In this document: positions 36,388-47,901 of the stretch, piece after piece | How positions within the stretch are numbered: the first letter of the stretch is position 1 | Layout of the letters: each line of letters begins with the position of its first letter | Assembly: GCA_030765055.1 (NCBI GenBank) | Contig: CM060947.1 | Coordinates: 103,995,619-104,059,618 of the forward strand | Direction of reading: 5' to 3' | DNA: 64,000 nt | Origin: Mantis religiosa | Lineage: Eukaryota; Arthropoda; Insecta; Mantodea; Mantidae | The notes under the pieces: generated by a model | What the model was told of the DNA's origin: nothing | Databases searched by the model: none | What the model saw: the letters and a program-made list of their open reading frames with translations, nothing else | Translations under genes and position numbers: made by a program

Positions 36388-36612
36388 ACGTCCTCCAACG
36401 TTAAGTCATATCGGACGATGAATGGAATGGGTGAAATGATGCTCAAATGAGCCCGGGGTCCATAGAGCTTAGAGTTACCCAACATTTGTCTTTCAGCATA
36501 AGTGAAAACCCTGGAATAAAACCTTATCCAGGTAACTCACCCTGAACCGAGATTCGAACTCGGGACCTCTTGAACATGAGGCTGACATGCTACCACCACG
36601 CTATCATTCGGA
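36388..36612 (-). mobile_element. tRNA-derived SINE (family B), full length
   Basis: On the minus strand a tRNA-like head (GGTAGCATGTCAGCCTCATG, then GGTCCCGAGTTCGAATCTCGG) is followed by GTGAGTTACCTGGATAAGG and the GACTTAACGTTGGAGGACG tail. Inserted in the hAT element. Confidence 0.87.
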
Positions 36613-36800
36613 TAGTGATAATAATAAAAAACAACGCTTTACAATTAGTATTTATATACATTAACAAAATTTGAATGTAAAAGAGTCTACTCTTTCTCTT
36701 TTTTTAATCAAAATGTGCTTTTGTTTTGGCAGACCTGGCAACACTGGCGCTGTACTAAGATGGCGTTATTATACACTATCCTGGTATTCCTATCCTAACA

Positions 36801-37192
36801 TTTGGTGCCGAAATCTCGGTACACAAGCAAACCACTGTTTAGTTTCCGTGTGTGCATATGAAATAAGTGTGGATAATACCAGTAACAGGTTCTTTCTACA
36901 CTCTGGAAAGAACAGAAGACTACAGCGTGCTCACTAATGCCGATGGAAGACGCGCAGTGATAACGCTGAAAGCAGTATTTGTGCAAACACGCAGCTGAAG
37001 GACACGTACTACATGGCAAAGCGAGGTGTATCGGAAAACATTCGCAACAGAGATGTTACCCTGATCTTATTGCATACTCGGCGAGCGCAGTTTATATTCA
37101 GATATAATCATGTGTTCTGTACAGCAACGTGTTATATACCGGTAGGCGCTAGAAAACATATAATATAGACACACGCAGCTTCCAATCGCTCT
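36801..37192. other. BEL internal leader
   Basis: Sequence after the 5' LTR, starting with the primer-binding-site candidate. No coding region is recognised before the SINE at 37193. Confidence 0.5.
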
Positions 37193-37405
37193 TTTTTTTT
37201 TTTTAATTTACGTCCTCCAACGTTAAGTCATATCGGACGGTGAATGTATTGGGTGAAATGATGCTCAAATGAGTCCAGGGTCCACGACATTCGTCTTCAA
37301 TGATAAGGGAAACCCCCGGAAAAAACCTTATCCAGGTAACTCACCCTGACGAGATTCGAACTCGGGACCTCTTGAACGTGAGGCAGACACGCTACCGAGG
37401 CGGGC
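37193..37405 (-). mobile_element. tRNA-derived SINE (family B)
   Basis: Full-length minus copy with a poly(T) start. TCGCTCT at 37186-37192 and 37406-37412 is a likely short target duplication. Confidence 0.85.
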
Positions 37406-37847
37406 TCGCTCTATTTGTGTATCGTAACTTTACATCAGCTCACTAATATTTCAATCTTCTAATCGATCAGATAAGATCCGATAAGGGACGATGGCAGCGC
37501 TGGTCACCTGAAGGTCGATACGCCTCAACGCTCTTATCGAATAATCAGGTATTAACGCATGAAAGACTCATTTACTCACTACTACAGCACATGTTTCTTA
37601 ATATCAATGAAATGAAGTATAATTGGGTTTCTGGTATGAAATTGTGCATGTCATCAATCGTAAAACTGCTATTCTCATAGCAGCCAACCAACGGAACACT
37701 CACGTTGTACGCAAAGTCGGGAACAGTCGACTTCCACTCAGCTATCACTGCGCCATATATAGGTCAATTAATGTCCTCGCACAAACCAACCAGTAGCTGC
37801 AGCTGTTGCACTCCTTGACAAGAGCAGTCACTGCATAGTACTACACC

Positions 37848-39139
37848 ATGCAGGGTGAGTCTGAACAAAGCTGTGCATTAAGCAATTTAAAACGCAAACG
37901 CACTCGTGAAAGAAACAACGCTATGCGATTCGTCGCAGAAGTGAATGCCTTCAAAGATGAGAAGACCCTGGATGATTGAATACTATCGTGACAGGCTTCA
38001 GAATACTTTGGCTAAATTACAGCACTCTACGATGACATTCACGGCTTCGTGGGTGACAGCAAGTACCAGGCAGATGCTTACAAATGTGAAAAACGCGCAA
38101 TCCAGAGAACATCATGTTTGGCCGGAAAAAAAAATTGGTGGCCAACACGGAGAGTACAGGTATTCCTGAATTGCCTGTTCCTAGTGCTATTGCTGCATCA
38201 GCTACACACTCTTCGGCTACCACCCATTAAAATCGAGCCATTTTTAAGAGGCGTGGAGACCTGGTAGCGCTTTTGGGAGCAATTTGAATTCTCAATAGAT
38301 AAAGATGCCCACCTCTCCACAATAAACAAACCTATGTTCCTTCGCGGCTACTTAGAAGGGGAGCCGAAACCGCAGGTTGAGGGTTGTAACAGTACTTTTT
38401 GGTTATGTTTGAAGTATGAAAGGTTTATAAATTTATAAAAACTAATTATGTAAATATATTTAATAATTTAAATATATAAAAATGTATGTAGTAGTGTGAT
38501 TGGCCGAAGTAGTAGTGGTGTGACGTGGTATGACGTGATGTGGTGACTTGCCAGTGGATCGGCCGATCACAAAATAAAGTGGAAGTAACTATAGTGACAA
38601 GAAAATCAATAATCTTGAGAAAAGTGTTATAATCTTCAGTCGTGTTTCACAACGATGAAAGATGTTGCGGTGAATATAATTGTAAAAGGAAAGTTAATAA
38701 CATTCAAAAAGTGTTATTCGGTATTCGCAATAGTAACAAGTGGATCATACAATCAAATAATATATAGTTAATCAAATTCAATCATCAAGAAGTGCAATTT
38801 ATCGAAACCAAAATCCCGTTACAGGGTATTGCGGAAACCTTCCAAGAGACAAAGAACATTTGCAGTCTCGCAACGGCGACAGAAACAGAATCGTACAGGT
38901 CCACCTTGACTACCTGGAGGATATAAGGCCTATACAGTCCGCTAAAACGGAAGCGCTCAACACTGCTTATATCGAGTGTCATCGCCGGATAAAAGCTCCC
39001 CGCGCACTAGGGGAAGATGTGAACGGCTACGGAAGGGTCCTCGCGCCTAAGATACTACGGGCGTTCCCTGATGAAATCGGTCGCCGCTGGATAGTCCATG
39101 TAAGAAGAGCGCCTCTCGGAGGGATATATCCTCAAGCTG
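37848..39139 (+). pseudogene. BEL/Pao Gag relic (DUF1759 type), interrupted by a solo LTR
   Basis: It starts MQGESEQSCALSNLKRKR at 37848. After a stop and frameshift, KIEPFLRGVETW/RFWEQFEFSID and FLRGYLEGEPKPQVEG show the DUF1759 pattern. A solo LTR interrupts at 38385. Coding resumes with ETKNI, HLDYLEDIRPIQSA and LGEDVNGYGRVLAPKILRAF, then RRWIVHVRR. These are the later Gag region of BEL elements. At least three frame breaks. Confidence 0.78.
38385..38823. mobile_element. solo LTR with GGGT target duplication
   Basis: 439 bp, TGTAAC...GTTACA, flanked by GGGT at 38381-38384 and 38824-38827. Removing it with one GGGT rejoins the BEL Gag frame (VEG, then IAETFQ). No internal element sequence remains. 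The family differs from the LTRs at 12445 and 28460. Confidence 0.88.
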
Positions 39140-39705
39140 ATGGAGTTGCCCCAAAATAATATTCCATAATAGAGTTAAAGTATGCATAATATACTAATTT
39201 AAGTGTGTCAATAGAACTCACACTAACCAGCTCTCGGATAGCATAACAGGCAGAGCTGAGTTTAGGTAAGATATAATTTATGTGAGCTTTACAATCTAAA
39301 CATCTGTCCTCTTGAAGGCCCAGAAATTTTATGCTGTCAATTTCTCCTAATGACATATCATTAATCCCGATTTCTATTTCAGTATGTGTTGTACGACAGG
39401 TTATAAATTTGACCACTTTTCAGAAATAATAAAGGCCCTAAAATGGAACCTTGGGTACTCCATGAGTTATTACTTTCCAGTTCGAAGTTTGTTTTCCTTA
39501 ACCAATATCACTGACAGCTACTGCGACACTCTGTATTCTTTCATTTAGATATGATACAAACCATATTAAATGTTCATTTTTAGCCCATAGAATTCCAATT
39601 TTGCTATAAGAATGTCATGATTAACACAATCAAAAGCCTTTGCTAGACCACAGAAATTCCACCTACATGTCTTTTATCATTTAAGACAGTCAACACTTCA
39701 TGTGT
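39140..39705 (-). pseudogene. Non-LTR retrotransposon RT fragment inside BEL
   Basis: Minus-strand pieces: DKRHVGGI, LAKAFDCVNHD (palm A region), THGVPKV and LPKLSSACYAIRELV, then YYAYFNSIMEY. That is the C-terminal RT/thumb part of a Jockey- or CR1-like LINE. The catalytic YADD block is not readable. It replaces the BEL protease-RT region, with BEL sequence resuming at VCDASKRTYDAAIYIR (39708). Confidence 0.78.
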
Positions 39706-41627
39706 ATGTTTGCGATGCCAGTAAAAGGACTTATGATGCAGCCATCTATATCCGAGTATTGAAAGCTTCGGTTCATGTAGTCTGCTGCAAAACTAGGTTG
39801 TCACCTGTGAAGAAGGAAACCCTTCCACGATTGTAGCTGTTGGCCAGCATAGTGGGCTAAAATATTTCTGCCAATTCTTTGGAGTGATTCGATGGTTACC
39901 TTGGGGTGGATCCGGAGTGACGCCAACAGATGGAAGACCTTAGTTTCGAACTGCGTAACAAAATTTAAAGTACTCTGACTCTAGCTCAATATCAGTACTG
40001 TTTAGGAGAGGACAACCCCGCAGATTTACTTTCACGTGGACTTGCAGCAAAAGAACTCCATACTTTCACGGTGTTGTGGCACGGACCATCGTAGCTGGTG
40101 AATCACCAAGAATTTTAGCCTCAAGAAAATGTGTCTAATACCCAGCTTCCGGAATTGAAGAACACGAGACAACACGTACTGGTGATTACACAAGTTCTAC
40201 CCTCTATTGATGCTTCCAGATATAGCTCATATATCAAGTTGCTGCAGGTAACAACATGGATACACCGTTTCATAAGACTCACGACTTTCACGAAGATCTT
40301 CAGGAGAGTTAGCAGCTCATGAACTTTCCACTGCGCGGTATCTTTGGGTAAAGATTGCACAAATGGAATCTTTTCCATCTGAATTACAAGCTCTTTAAAG
40401 CACTTAACCCGTGTCCAATGCGTCCAAAGTCTCGTTTCAATCCGTTTCTAGACGATGGACTCATCCATCATGGAGGACGCCTGCAGGGAACCGACAATCT
40501 TTCTAGATCACAATAAGATCCAACACTACTTGATGGCCACCACCATTTCGTTCGACTGATTATTCAGTACACGCACGTCATCTGGGTTTTCGGGTTCTAT
40601 GTGAACCGCGGGAGCAGTTTTGGATTTTTCAAACCCACCAGTCAATCAAAAAAGTACTGGAACAATATCTTCCATGCAAACTGGCTAAGAATCCCTTCGG
40701 CCAAGCAATTGAGGCCCCTCTTCTTAGCGACAGAGAATAAACAAGTGAACGCCTTCGAAGTCACTGGTATAGATTTCGCAGGATCTCTATACATTAAGGT
40801 GAGGAGTGATGTTTTAGGAAGAGCTACATCACACTGTTCACCTGTACGAATATTCGCGCTCTGCTTCTGGAGCTATGTATCTCAATGATAACAGATAGCT
40901 TTCTTTCCGCGCTGCAGAGATTTTCAGGAAGGCGTGGCCTGCCTCAGACCATTTACACAGATAACGCCCAGACCTTCCATGCAGCCAACAAAGCATTGGT
41001 AGAACTGTAGGACTCCCTTGCTGCAACAAAGATCCAGCATCTAGCAGAAAGATGAATTTCTTGGAAAGTTATTGTTCCACGGGCTGCTTGGTGGGCAGTA
41101 TCGTGGGAGAGAATGGTCGGCACCATTAAACGCTGCCTGAGGAAAGTATTAGGCGAAGCCCAAGTTACGGAGGAATGCTTAAGCACTGTCCTGATAATGA
41201 CTGAAACAACCCTGAACTCCAGACCTATAACGTAAGGAGCAGAAGCAGGTTCTGGACTACTGACACCAGCACACAGCAAAACTAACCTGAGCCTACGACG
41301 AGCGTGTCGCTAACAAGAGAATTCAGGAGACGGCAGAAGTTGGCTGACGATATATGGAAACGTTGGTCCAGGGAATACCTCACTCAACTGAGGAGTTTTC
41401 ATGAGGTCCTACAACCCCAGTAAAAGTTCCCCCAGCTGAGAATCGGAGACGTTGCTTTTATCCAAGAACCAGTCCGTTCAAGGCATATGTGAAAGAAAGG
41501 CCGGATAGTTGAACTGCATGAAGGGGGTGGATGGCAACATTAGAACAGTGAGACTTCACACATGGAGGCACGATCACTGACCCGTACAACTGTTCATCCC
41601 CTTGGAGATTGACCAGGGTGGGGAAGA
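39706..41627 (+). pseudogene. BEL/Pao Pol C-terminal relic (RNase H-like to integrase)
   Basis: It begins with CDASKRTYDAAIYIR. NPADLLSRG (40014-40040), typical of Pao RNase H-to-integrase spacing, follows. Frame-broken integrase comes next: TIYTDNAQTFHAANKALVEL (near 40948-41007), IVPRAAWW, RMVGTIKRCLRKVLGEAQV, and T(L)NSRPIT. The tail includes the LFIPLEIDQGGED region before the purine tract. Stops and shifts are numerous. It is parallel to the fragment at 18956-19763. Confidence 0.8.
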
Positions 41628-41745
41628 TGTGGAGAAATGCCTTCCTCTTGAACCTCATTGAGGTTAAGTGTATTATCTTTGTACGTATGTTCTTTGAAAT
41701 AAAGTAGTGCTGTACTGAGGTGGCTTTATTATTCCTAACCTAACA
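41628..41745 (+). repeat. BEL 3' LTR
   Basis: 118 bp, TGTGGAG...CCTAACA. It shares CTTGAACCTCATTGAGGTTA with the 5' LTR and with the LTR at 18956-19084, and contains AATAAA at 41698. Confidence 0.82.
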
Positions 41746-41788
41746 TGGTTAGTGTAGAAGAACAATTAATTTCAATCAATTAACCAAA
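41746..41788 (+). mobile_element. tRNA-like unit, right half at BEL insertion
   Basis: TGGTTAGTGTAGAAGAAC and AATCAATTAACC match the 3' end of the dispersed unit at 21665-21705. Completes the half at 34661-34719. Confidence 0.7.
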
Positions 41789-42304
41789 TTTGGTATCTAA
41801 ATTGAATATCTTCCAAGGATGCAGCACAATTTTCAAGAAAATCATGGGTCCCAGACCACCCTTTTCGGGGACATCTTTCAAAAATTTGTTTTCTGAAAAA
41901 AAAAAAGGTGTTCTAATATTGATTTAAGCTTAGTATATTTAAGATATGTTATGACAAATGAAATGTATATGTTGAATTCTTTTGGGAATTCTTCATAAGT
42001 CCTCTAAAATCCGCATGACTTTTTCATAACCCATACGAGATGGGAAAAAATCTTGCTACACAAAAAAATTGTGTGTATCTAATGCTCATTAATCCTGTAA
42101 AATGTATTTTGGAATATTTGTTTCCATGATACCAAAATTAGCAATGTTTTTCTCATGCAGTGAATTGTGTAGTCCTGCTTTCTTGTCTTGACTTGATCCT
42201 GTTGCATTCCACTGTAGTAACGTTCAAATTCCCAAATAAAGTTCCACGCCGGAGATCCAAAGGGGGGACTATAACTCCAGACTGTTTTATATAAGGAGAC
42301 ATAG

Positions 42305-42482
42305 CATTTTAGTTAATTGATGGAAATTAATAATATCTCCACACTAGCCACACATAGGCTAAGATTTTTGTTGGATAGAGTCAACATGAAAAATTCAATG
42401 CCATGGCCGGGATTTAAACCACGGATCTCCTGGTTTTCGTCCAGTCGCTCTCAACCTTTGAGCTACCATAGAGCATTGTTTA
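42305..42482 (-). mobile_element. dispersed tRNA-like unit
   Basis: Minus copy with AATTGATGGAAATTAATAA, ATAGAGTCAACATG, and the tRNA-like head (GGGATTTAAACCACGGATC). The 5' end stops just beyond the A-box region. Confidence 0.82.
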
Positions 42483-45400
42483 TTGAGCAAGCTTCAACTT
42501 TAAGGGCACCTCATTTTTATAAGCAGGCAGTGGAATTGTTCCTTTTCACCTCTCCATCTGTAGAAGGAACACATCTGTTGTTGGTCTGTGGATCCATTGG
42601 ATCAAGCTTGGCAAATCTTTAGGATATAGCTAGCTTCCCTTCATTCACCAACTGTTTAAAGAGTTGACTTAAAGCCTACTGTATTCCCGTATTCCGATTG
42701 CACTTACAGGAAAGTTAGTACTAAGATAATGTTTATGTCGATTAACAAGAAGTACCTACTTATAGGTGTCAGCATTTGCAAGTTTAGTTTTACAAGAGTG
42801 AAGAAATCAATGCGAGTGTAGCACATCACATTTTTAAAAGTAACTATTTTTAGGTAATGAAAGTAAATCGGTTTACTAACACTACATCATTAGTGTTTAA
42901 AATACAGGGTATGTTTCGAGAGCTCATTTTCTCCCATCCACAGCCCAATGCAAATTGCTGTAACTGTTACTGCAGTAGCGGCGTACTTCTGGCTAGAAAA
43001 CCATGAAATCAGTCCTGATCCTGAACTTTTGAAAATCATCTTGAACTTCAATTAACTAACAGTGTGGAGAAAACATTTTTATTTTGAAAAATATCGGTCG
43101 AGATATCAATTTTAGGTTACTTCTAAGCAAAACTTCAGCATAAAATTTCTTTAAAAGACACCAGCGGACAACAGTACTGCAAACTACAATACACTAACAC
43201 CATGCTCCAGCAGTCTGCATCAGTTTGAGAAGGGAGCATTTAGCTTTCAAGACGTCTTGTTTTCTTCTAAAAGTAAATGATCTGTCAGTAAAACATCTCC
43301 CTTTTACTATCAAGAAATTGTTTACACATAACTGTATTTAAAACTTCAGACAAAATGTTCCAAATAATTATTGGTTCATCTTTCGTATACCTCTGATATC
43401 TCCAATAAAATGTATAATGAAACCATTTCAGCAAATGTGCATCTCAGTTTAACATGAACTAGGAAGAAGATTTTGTAAGGATAAAGTGAGTATATCAAGT
43501 GAGTGTAACAGTAGGTAAGAACCTTCATGTTTTAAAAAAATGTGTTAAAAGACATAACTGTAAGACATATATGCTATTAAACTTTATACCTCTAGACATG
43601 TTCAATGTTCACAGCCTTTTCTGGCTACAAGTGAACCTACTGAACGCAAATCAATCTAATCTAATCTATCGAACCATAAAATGGTCCAAATTTTTTAATT
43701 CTATGTAAGTAGAACACAAACCTCTTTTCATTCTCAGTAAAGTTTATGTGAACGACAAACAATATCAAAAACTCAAAATCTCACTACAAGGAAAAAGGAT
43801 ACATAAAATAAATATTCTATGACTAACCATTTTCATAAAAGTTTGCTTAATATTTTGTATCGTCTATGTATTTTGAATATATGTTGCTCATTGTTTGGCT
43901 GAGCTGTATTGGCTTGATTAGAAAATGGGTAGCCGCTTTCTGAAGTTCTGTACTTGGCCAATGTGTCCATGAGACACCACCTATGTATTTTGAATATATG
44001 TTGTTAATTGTTTGGCTCAGCTGTATTAACTGGAGTGCATATATGACTTACTATAAATTATTATGAACAGTTTCGCCCTTGGAAGTGATTAACTAAAGTG
44101 AAAAATGCCTTTTTTTTCATCTTCAGCTGCATATGGTATATCTACATTTGCCAACCTCCTGTAAAAGACTGAAAAAGAATAGAAATCCCAAAGGTACTTT
44201 TGTGTTCTGTGAATTCGTCTACATTATTCCATTTCTCATCGCTCACGCGAAATCACTCAATCCACGAGATTCACTACGTCGAGCTCCTCACTCACCAGAA
44301 TTTCTCTCTGTCACCGCAAAACTCATTCGCCAGCGTCGTTGATGTGTTGAGTGGCTCGCTTTTCGACAATATTCGCTTATTTGGCCGAATGAATTTTCCA
44401 GAACATCCGCAAAGTAGAAACATCCAAACGGTTTTATTTCTCTGGCGAGTCATTATCATGTTTGCGCTGGAACAGTGTGCTCCTATTTATGTTTACTTGT
44501 ATGCAGAGGCGGCTGAGATAATGCCGCTATGCCATGGCACCATCTGTATGAAAACGAAAGAAAGAGAAGGATATACGAATTGCGCAAAAAATATTGTTTC
44601 TGAGTATCTGCTCCCTCGTATGAATAGGCGCGTTAAACGCAAGCGCTCTGTCCTGATTGTTTTCCTTGGCTTGGTGCCGATTCTAGAACGACACCATCTA
44701 CGCTCATAAGTGCCTGTATTTAGGGCTGGGATGTCTGCTTATACACGGCTTCTTACGGGAGCAGGTAGTGCCGAGATTTCTCTGGCGCATGACTTACGCT
44801 TTATCCGCTATAGTGCAGTAAAGCACGGGACTTAAGATACCTGTCTGTCGCGAAATCGTACACGAACGCTTCGTATCACATTCTCCATGACTTGTATTAT
44901 CAAACTTTTACTGTACTCGTTACACTTGTGCGTAACAAGAGTACGGATGTAATAAATATCTATTTCCATTTCCCTGTACGTTCTGTTTGGTATAGTATAT
45001 TATAAAATGAGATGGATTATTCATAAGATTACCTAAATCGTTCGAAATTGGTACATATATTTATATTTTAACATTCATTTATTACTTATTCATTTATTTA
45101 TCGCGTATTTATTTATCTAATTATTTAATTAATGCATTAGTTATTTATTATGGCACCGCAAATACAATGCCTCACCGGCCGCCGCTGCTTATATGTATAA
45201 CATTTGTTAATTTTAATTTGCTTGTAATGAGACGTTGGTTACCTAATAGATTGAAATCCAGCCATAGACAACAATAACAACATTTTCTAGCTCCGTGGTG
45301 GCTACCTTTCATTAACTTTGAGCAATAGCTGCTGCATCAGAATACTTATTCGCATTGATTGGTCTTATTATATCTCAGTTATTGAATTTTACATGGGAAG

Positions 45401-45987
45401 AAACCTCTTCTTCGGTTTTGCTGAGATCTAGAACTTAAATAATATTTAATCGGAATTTATTTTTGTAACTTACTGCAACTTCTATGTGGCTATTCTTCTG
45501 AATGCAATTGTGCGCTGCTTGAGTTACTTTTAAGGCTTGTCCCTTGGTGGTTTTCTTGATTAGGAGCAAATTTTGTGTGCTAACTCATTTTTAAGCTGTT
45601 TAAACCATATAGTATCACGTTGTTGAATGTAAATGAATTTGTTTTCTTATGTGTACTAATGATTTTTGCTTTTTGGAGTAAACTTTTGGCCTTAAGAAGT
45701 GGTCCCTCAGTAGAAGTTTGTAATTACATATAGTTTTAAATTTATCGATGCATTTCAATAGCGGGGTAACCGGCAACTTTCCTATTTTGCAATTATTGTT
45801 TCATATTGTTACTTTTGCTACTTCAGAGTTGAACTTTTAGATAATGCTGCATTTGTACAATGCTGAAACTACTTCACACCACCACACGACCAGTGATGTT
45901 CTCATCCCACATTATATATTGTTTTTTTACGCTGCTTCGTGAGTAGTAAAGTCAGATACATAACTAAAGCGTGGATTTATTATTCGC
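42483..45987. other. 3.5 kb without a recognised gene
   Basis: It contains a diverged direct repeat of about 50 bp (43864-43913 and 43981-44030; TATGTATTTTGAATATATG). There is a GC-richer patch near 44200-44900 with a 169-codon open frame (44200-44709) that resembles nothing I know. The rest is AT-rich. Confidence 0.5.
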
Positions 45988-46136
45988 TCATCCATCCATC
46001 CATCCGTCCGTCTGTCCCTCCATCCATCCTTCCCTCCATCCATCCATCCATCCATCCATCCATCCATCCATCCATCCATCCATCCATCCATCCATCCATC
46101 CATCCATCCATCCATCCATCCATCCATCCCTCCAAC
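45988..46136 (+). repeat. (CATC)n microsatellite
   Basis: Tetranucleotide array, impure at both ends (CCGT, CCCT variants). Open frames of MDGW or IHPS repeats across it are artefacts. Confidence 0.96.
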
Positions 46137-46311
46137 CATTTTTTATCTATCTGTTTATTTTTACATTGTATGAAAATAAGAGGGTTTTCCAATTACAGTG
46201 CACACTTATCAACTAGAATAACCATTAAGATAACAATGCCTTTTAATTACAGAAGCTAAAAATATAAAATAAAGTATGTCAACTGCGCAAAAGCATGATT
46301 GCAAATATGTA

Positions 46312-47616
46312 CAAGGGTGGTATAAAAAGTTCTCGGCCTCATCCAGAAATTGCAGCACTACTTGGACGATATTTGCCCCTTGCGTTGGTACAACCTGTGT
46401 AAAATTACAGGTCAATCCAGGCAATAGTTGACTGTAGGCAGTTGTTTGAAGCATTGGAAGTGCACACTGCTTTAAAAATGGAGCAACTCCAGTATCGTAC
46501 TGTGATAAAGGTCTTCGTAAAAGAAGGTTTAACACATATAGACATTTATTTGCGGATTGTAAATGTATATGGTGAACCTACACCTTCAGATTCCACTGTG
46601 AAGAAATGGGCAGCCGATTTTAAAGGTTTCTGTGAATGTGTCCAAAACGATCCAGACAAAGGACGTAATCACTGTAATCACAATGAAAATTATTGAAAGA
46701 GTGCATGACATGATTTTGGAAGACCGGCGTACAAAGGTGTGTGAAATTCCTAATACTCTTGGAATTTATAGGGAATGTATTGTTCACATCTTGCATCTGG
46801 AAATAAACGTGAAACAGCTCTGCGCAAGATGGGTGCCGCGTATCCTCACTGTGTATAACAAACGCATTCTCACGACATTTTCTGAAAAGTCTTGGCACAT
46901 TTTCAGAACAACAGAATTGACTTTTTGTGCCAATATTTCACAGTGGATTAAAGATGGATTCATCACTACACACCCAAATCTAAGCAAGATGTCGAGCAGT
47001 GGACGGGATCTTGTTCTTCAGTTTCAAAGAAGGCGAGAAGGGTGCCATTTGCGAGAAAGATAATTGCATCGGTGTTATGAGATGATATAGGTATTTTGTC
47101 GATTGACTATCTCGAAAATGGTGAAACCTTTACTGGAGAATACTACTCTCAACTTGTAACCAAACTGAATGCAAGCATTCGGCAAAACAGACCCAAATTA
47201 AAAAAGAAAAATTAGTTTTCCATGAAGACAATGCACCTGCCCACAAAAGTGTTTTCGCAATGGGAAAATTGAGAGATCGGCACTATGAAGTGCTGGATCA
47301 GCTACCCTAATTCACAGATTTGATTCCCTCGGATTTCAATCTGTTTTCAAAACTAAAGAAATTCCTGGGTGTTAGGCGCTTTTCGTCTCAAAAGCAATGA
47401 TAGTTTCTTCAGTCAACTGAAGAAGCAATTGTGCCTGTAAATGCGCACTTTGCAGCACTTCCAGAGGAGCCTTACAGAGATGTGATAATGGCAATGGAAC
47501 ACCGCTGGACAAAATGTATTGATATTATAGGAGATTATGCTGAAAAATAAAACTACTTTGAAATCATGAATTGTCACATTTCACTATCAGGCCGAGAACT
47601 TTTCAGACCACCCTCG
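46312..47616 (+). mobile_element. mariner element, full length (1,305 bp)
   Basis: TA at 46310-46311 and 47617-47618. The terminal inverted repeats CAAGGGTGGTATAAAAAG (left) and CGAGGGTGGTCTGAAAAG (right, inverted) continue into AGTTCTCGGCC on both sides. Size and ends are those of an intact-length mariner with a decayed gene. Confidence 0.92.
46478..47550 (+). pseudogene. mariner transposase, decayed
   Basis: It starts MEQLQYRTVIKVFVKEGLTH with the N-terminal helix-turn-helix and STVKKWAADFK. Stops and shifts follow. Catalytic blocks are visible in pieces: TVD.RWIHHYTPKSKQ (first Asp), DYLENGETFTGEYY, VFHEDNAPAHKS (second Asp) and LIPSDFNLF (third Asp), fitting D,D34D. The C-terminus ends ENRWTKCI-like near 47520. 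More than five disruptions, so it is inactive. Confidence 0.87.
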
Positions 47617-47630
47617 TATTTAACGGTGTA

Positions 47631-47899
47631 GTCGCGCTGCTCAAACGGTTACCGTGGATTTATCTTTGGTAATAGATACCTCTCATATAACGTAATGATT
47701 ACTCCACGTGGAGTGAACATATATCTGTTATTTGTGATTCCTGTGAATTCCTTTGCCTGCAGTAATGCGTTCATTGGTGTTTACCACGGTCCGGGAAGCG
47801 CGTCAGTATCCCTCTCATTCTAAAAGAATAATCAGTGCGTTATCTGAGAGGTTTCTGTTAACAAAGATAAATCCATGGTAACCGTTGGCGCAGCGCGAC
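47631..47899. mobile_element. 269-bp MITE with ~63-bp terminal inverted repeats
   Basis: TA at 47629-47630 and 47900-47901. The ends start GTCGCGCTGC and share AACGGTTACC, GGATTTATCTTTG and ACCTCTCA inward on both sides, with about eight mismatches. No coding capacity. It lies 14 bp from the right end of the mariner element. Confidence 0.85.
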
Positions 47900-47901
47900 T
47901 A

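Larger units (their letters stand above)
34807..36746 (+). mobile_element. hAT element in the BEL 5' LTR
   Basis: The terminal inverted repeats CAGTGTTGCCAGGTCT (34807) and its complement (ending 36746) are flanked by 8-bp GTGCTGCA (34799-34806) and GCGCTGTA (36747-36754). Those are hAT-sized duplications differing by two transitions. Length 1,940 bp. It contains a BED-type transposase relic and younger SINEs. A partial second copy lies at 5564-6036. Confidence 0.85.
34720..41745 (+). mobile_element. BEL/Pao retrotransposon relic carrying nested insertions
   Basis: The 5' LTR (TGTTAAGG...CCTAACA) is split by a hAT element into 34720-34806 and 36747-36800. The 3' LTR is 41628-41745 (TGTGGAG...CCTAACA). 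Five-bp flanks are TGGCT (34715-34719) and TGGTT (41746-41750). A TGGTGCCGAAATCTCGG primer-binding-site candidate starts at 36803, and a GGGTGGGGAAGA purine tract precedes the 3' LTR. Gag and the end of Pol survive; protease and RT are gone. Nested inside are the hAT, a solo LTR (38385), a LINE fragment (39140) and tRNA-derived SINEs. Confidence 0.85.

Noticed and set aside
45927..46259. Open frames encoding repeated MDGW or IHPS
   Set aside because: Translations of the (CATC)n array.
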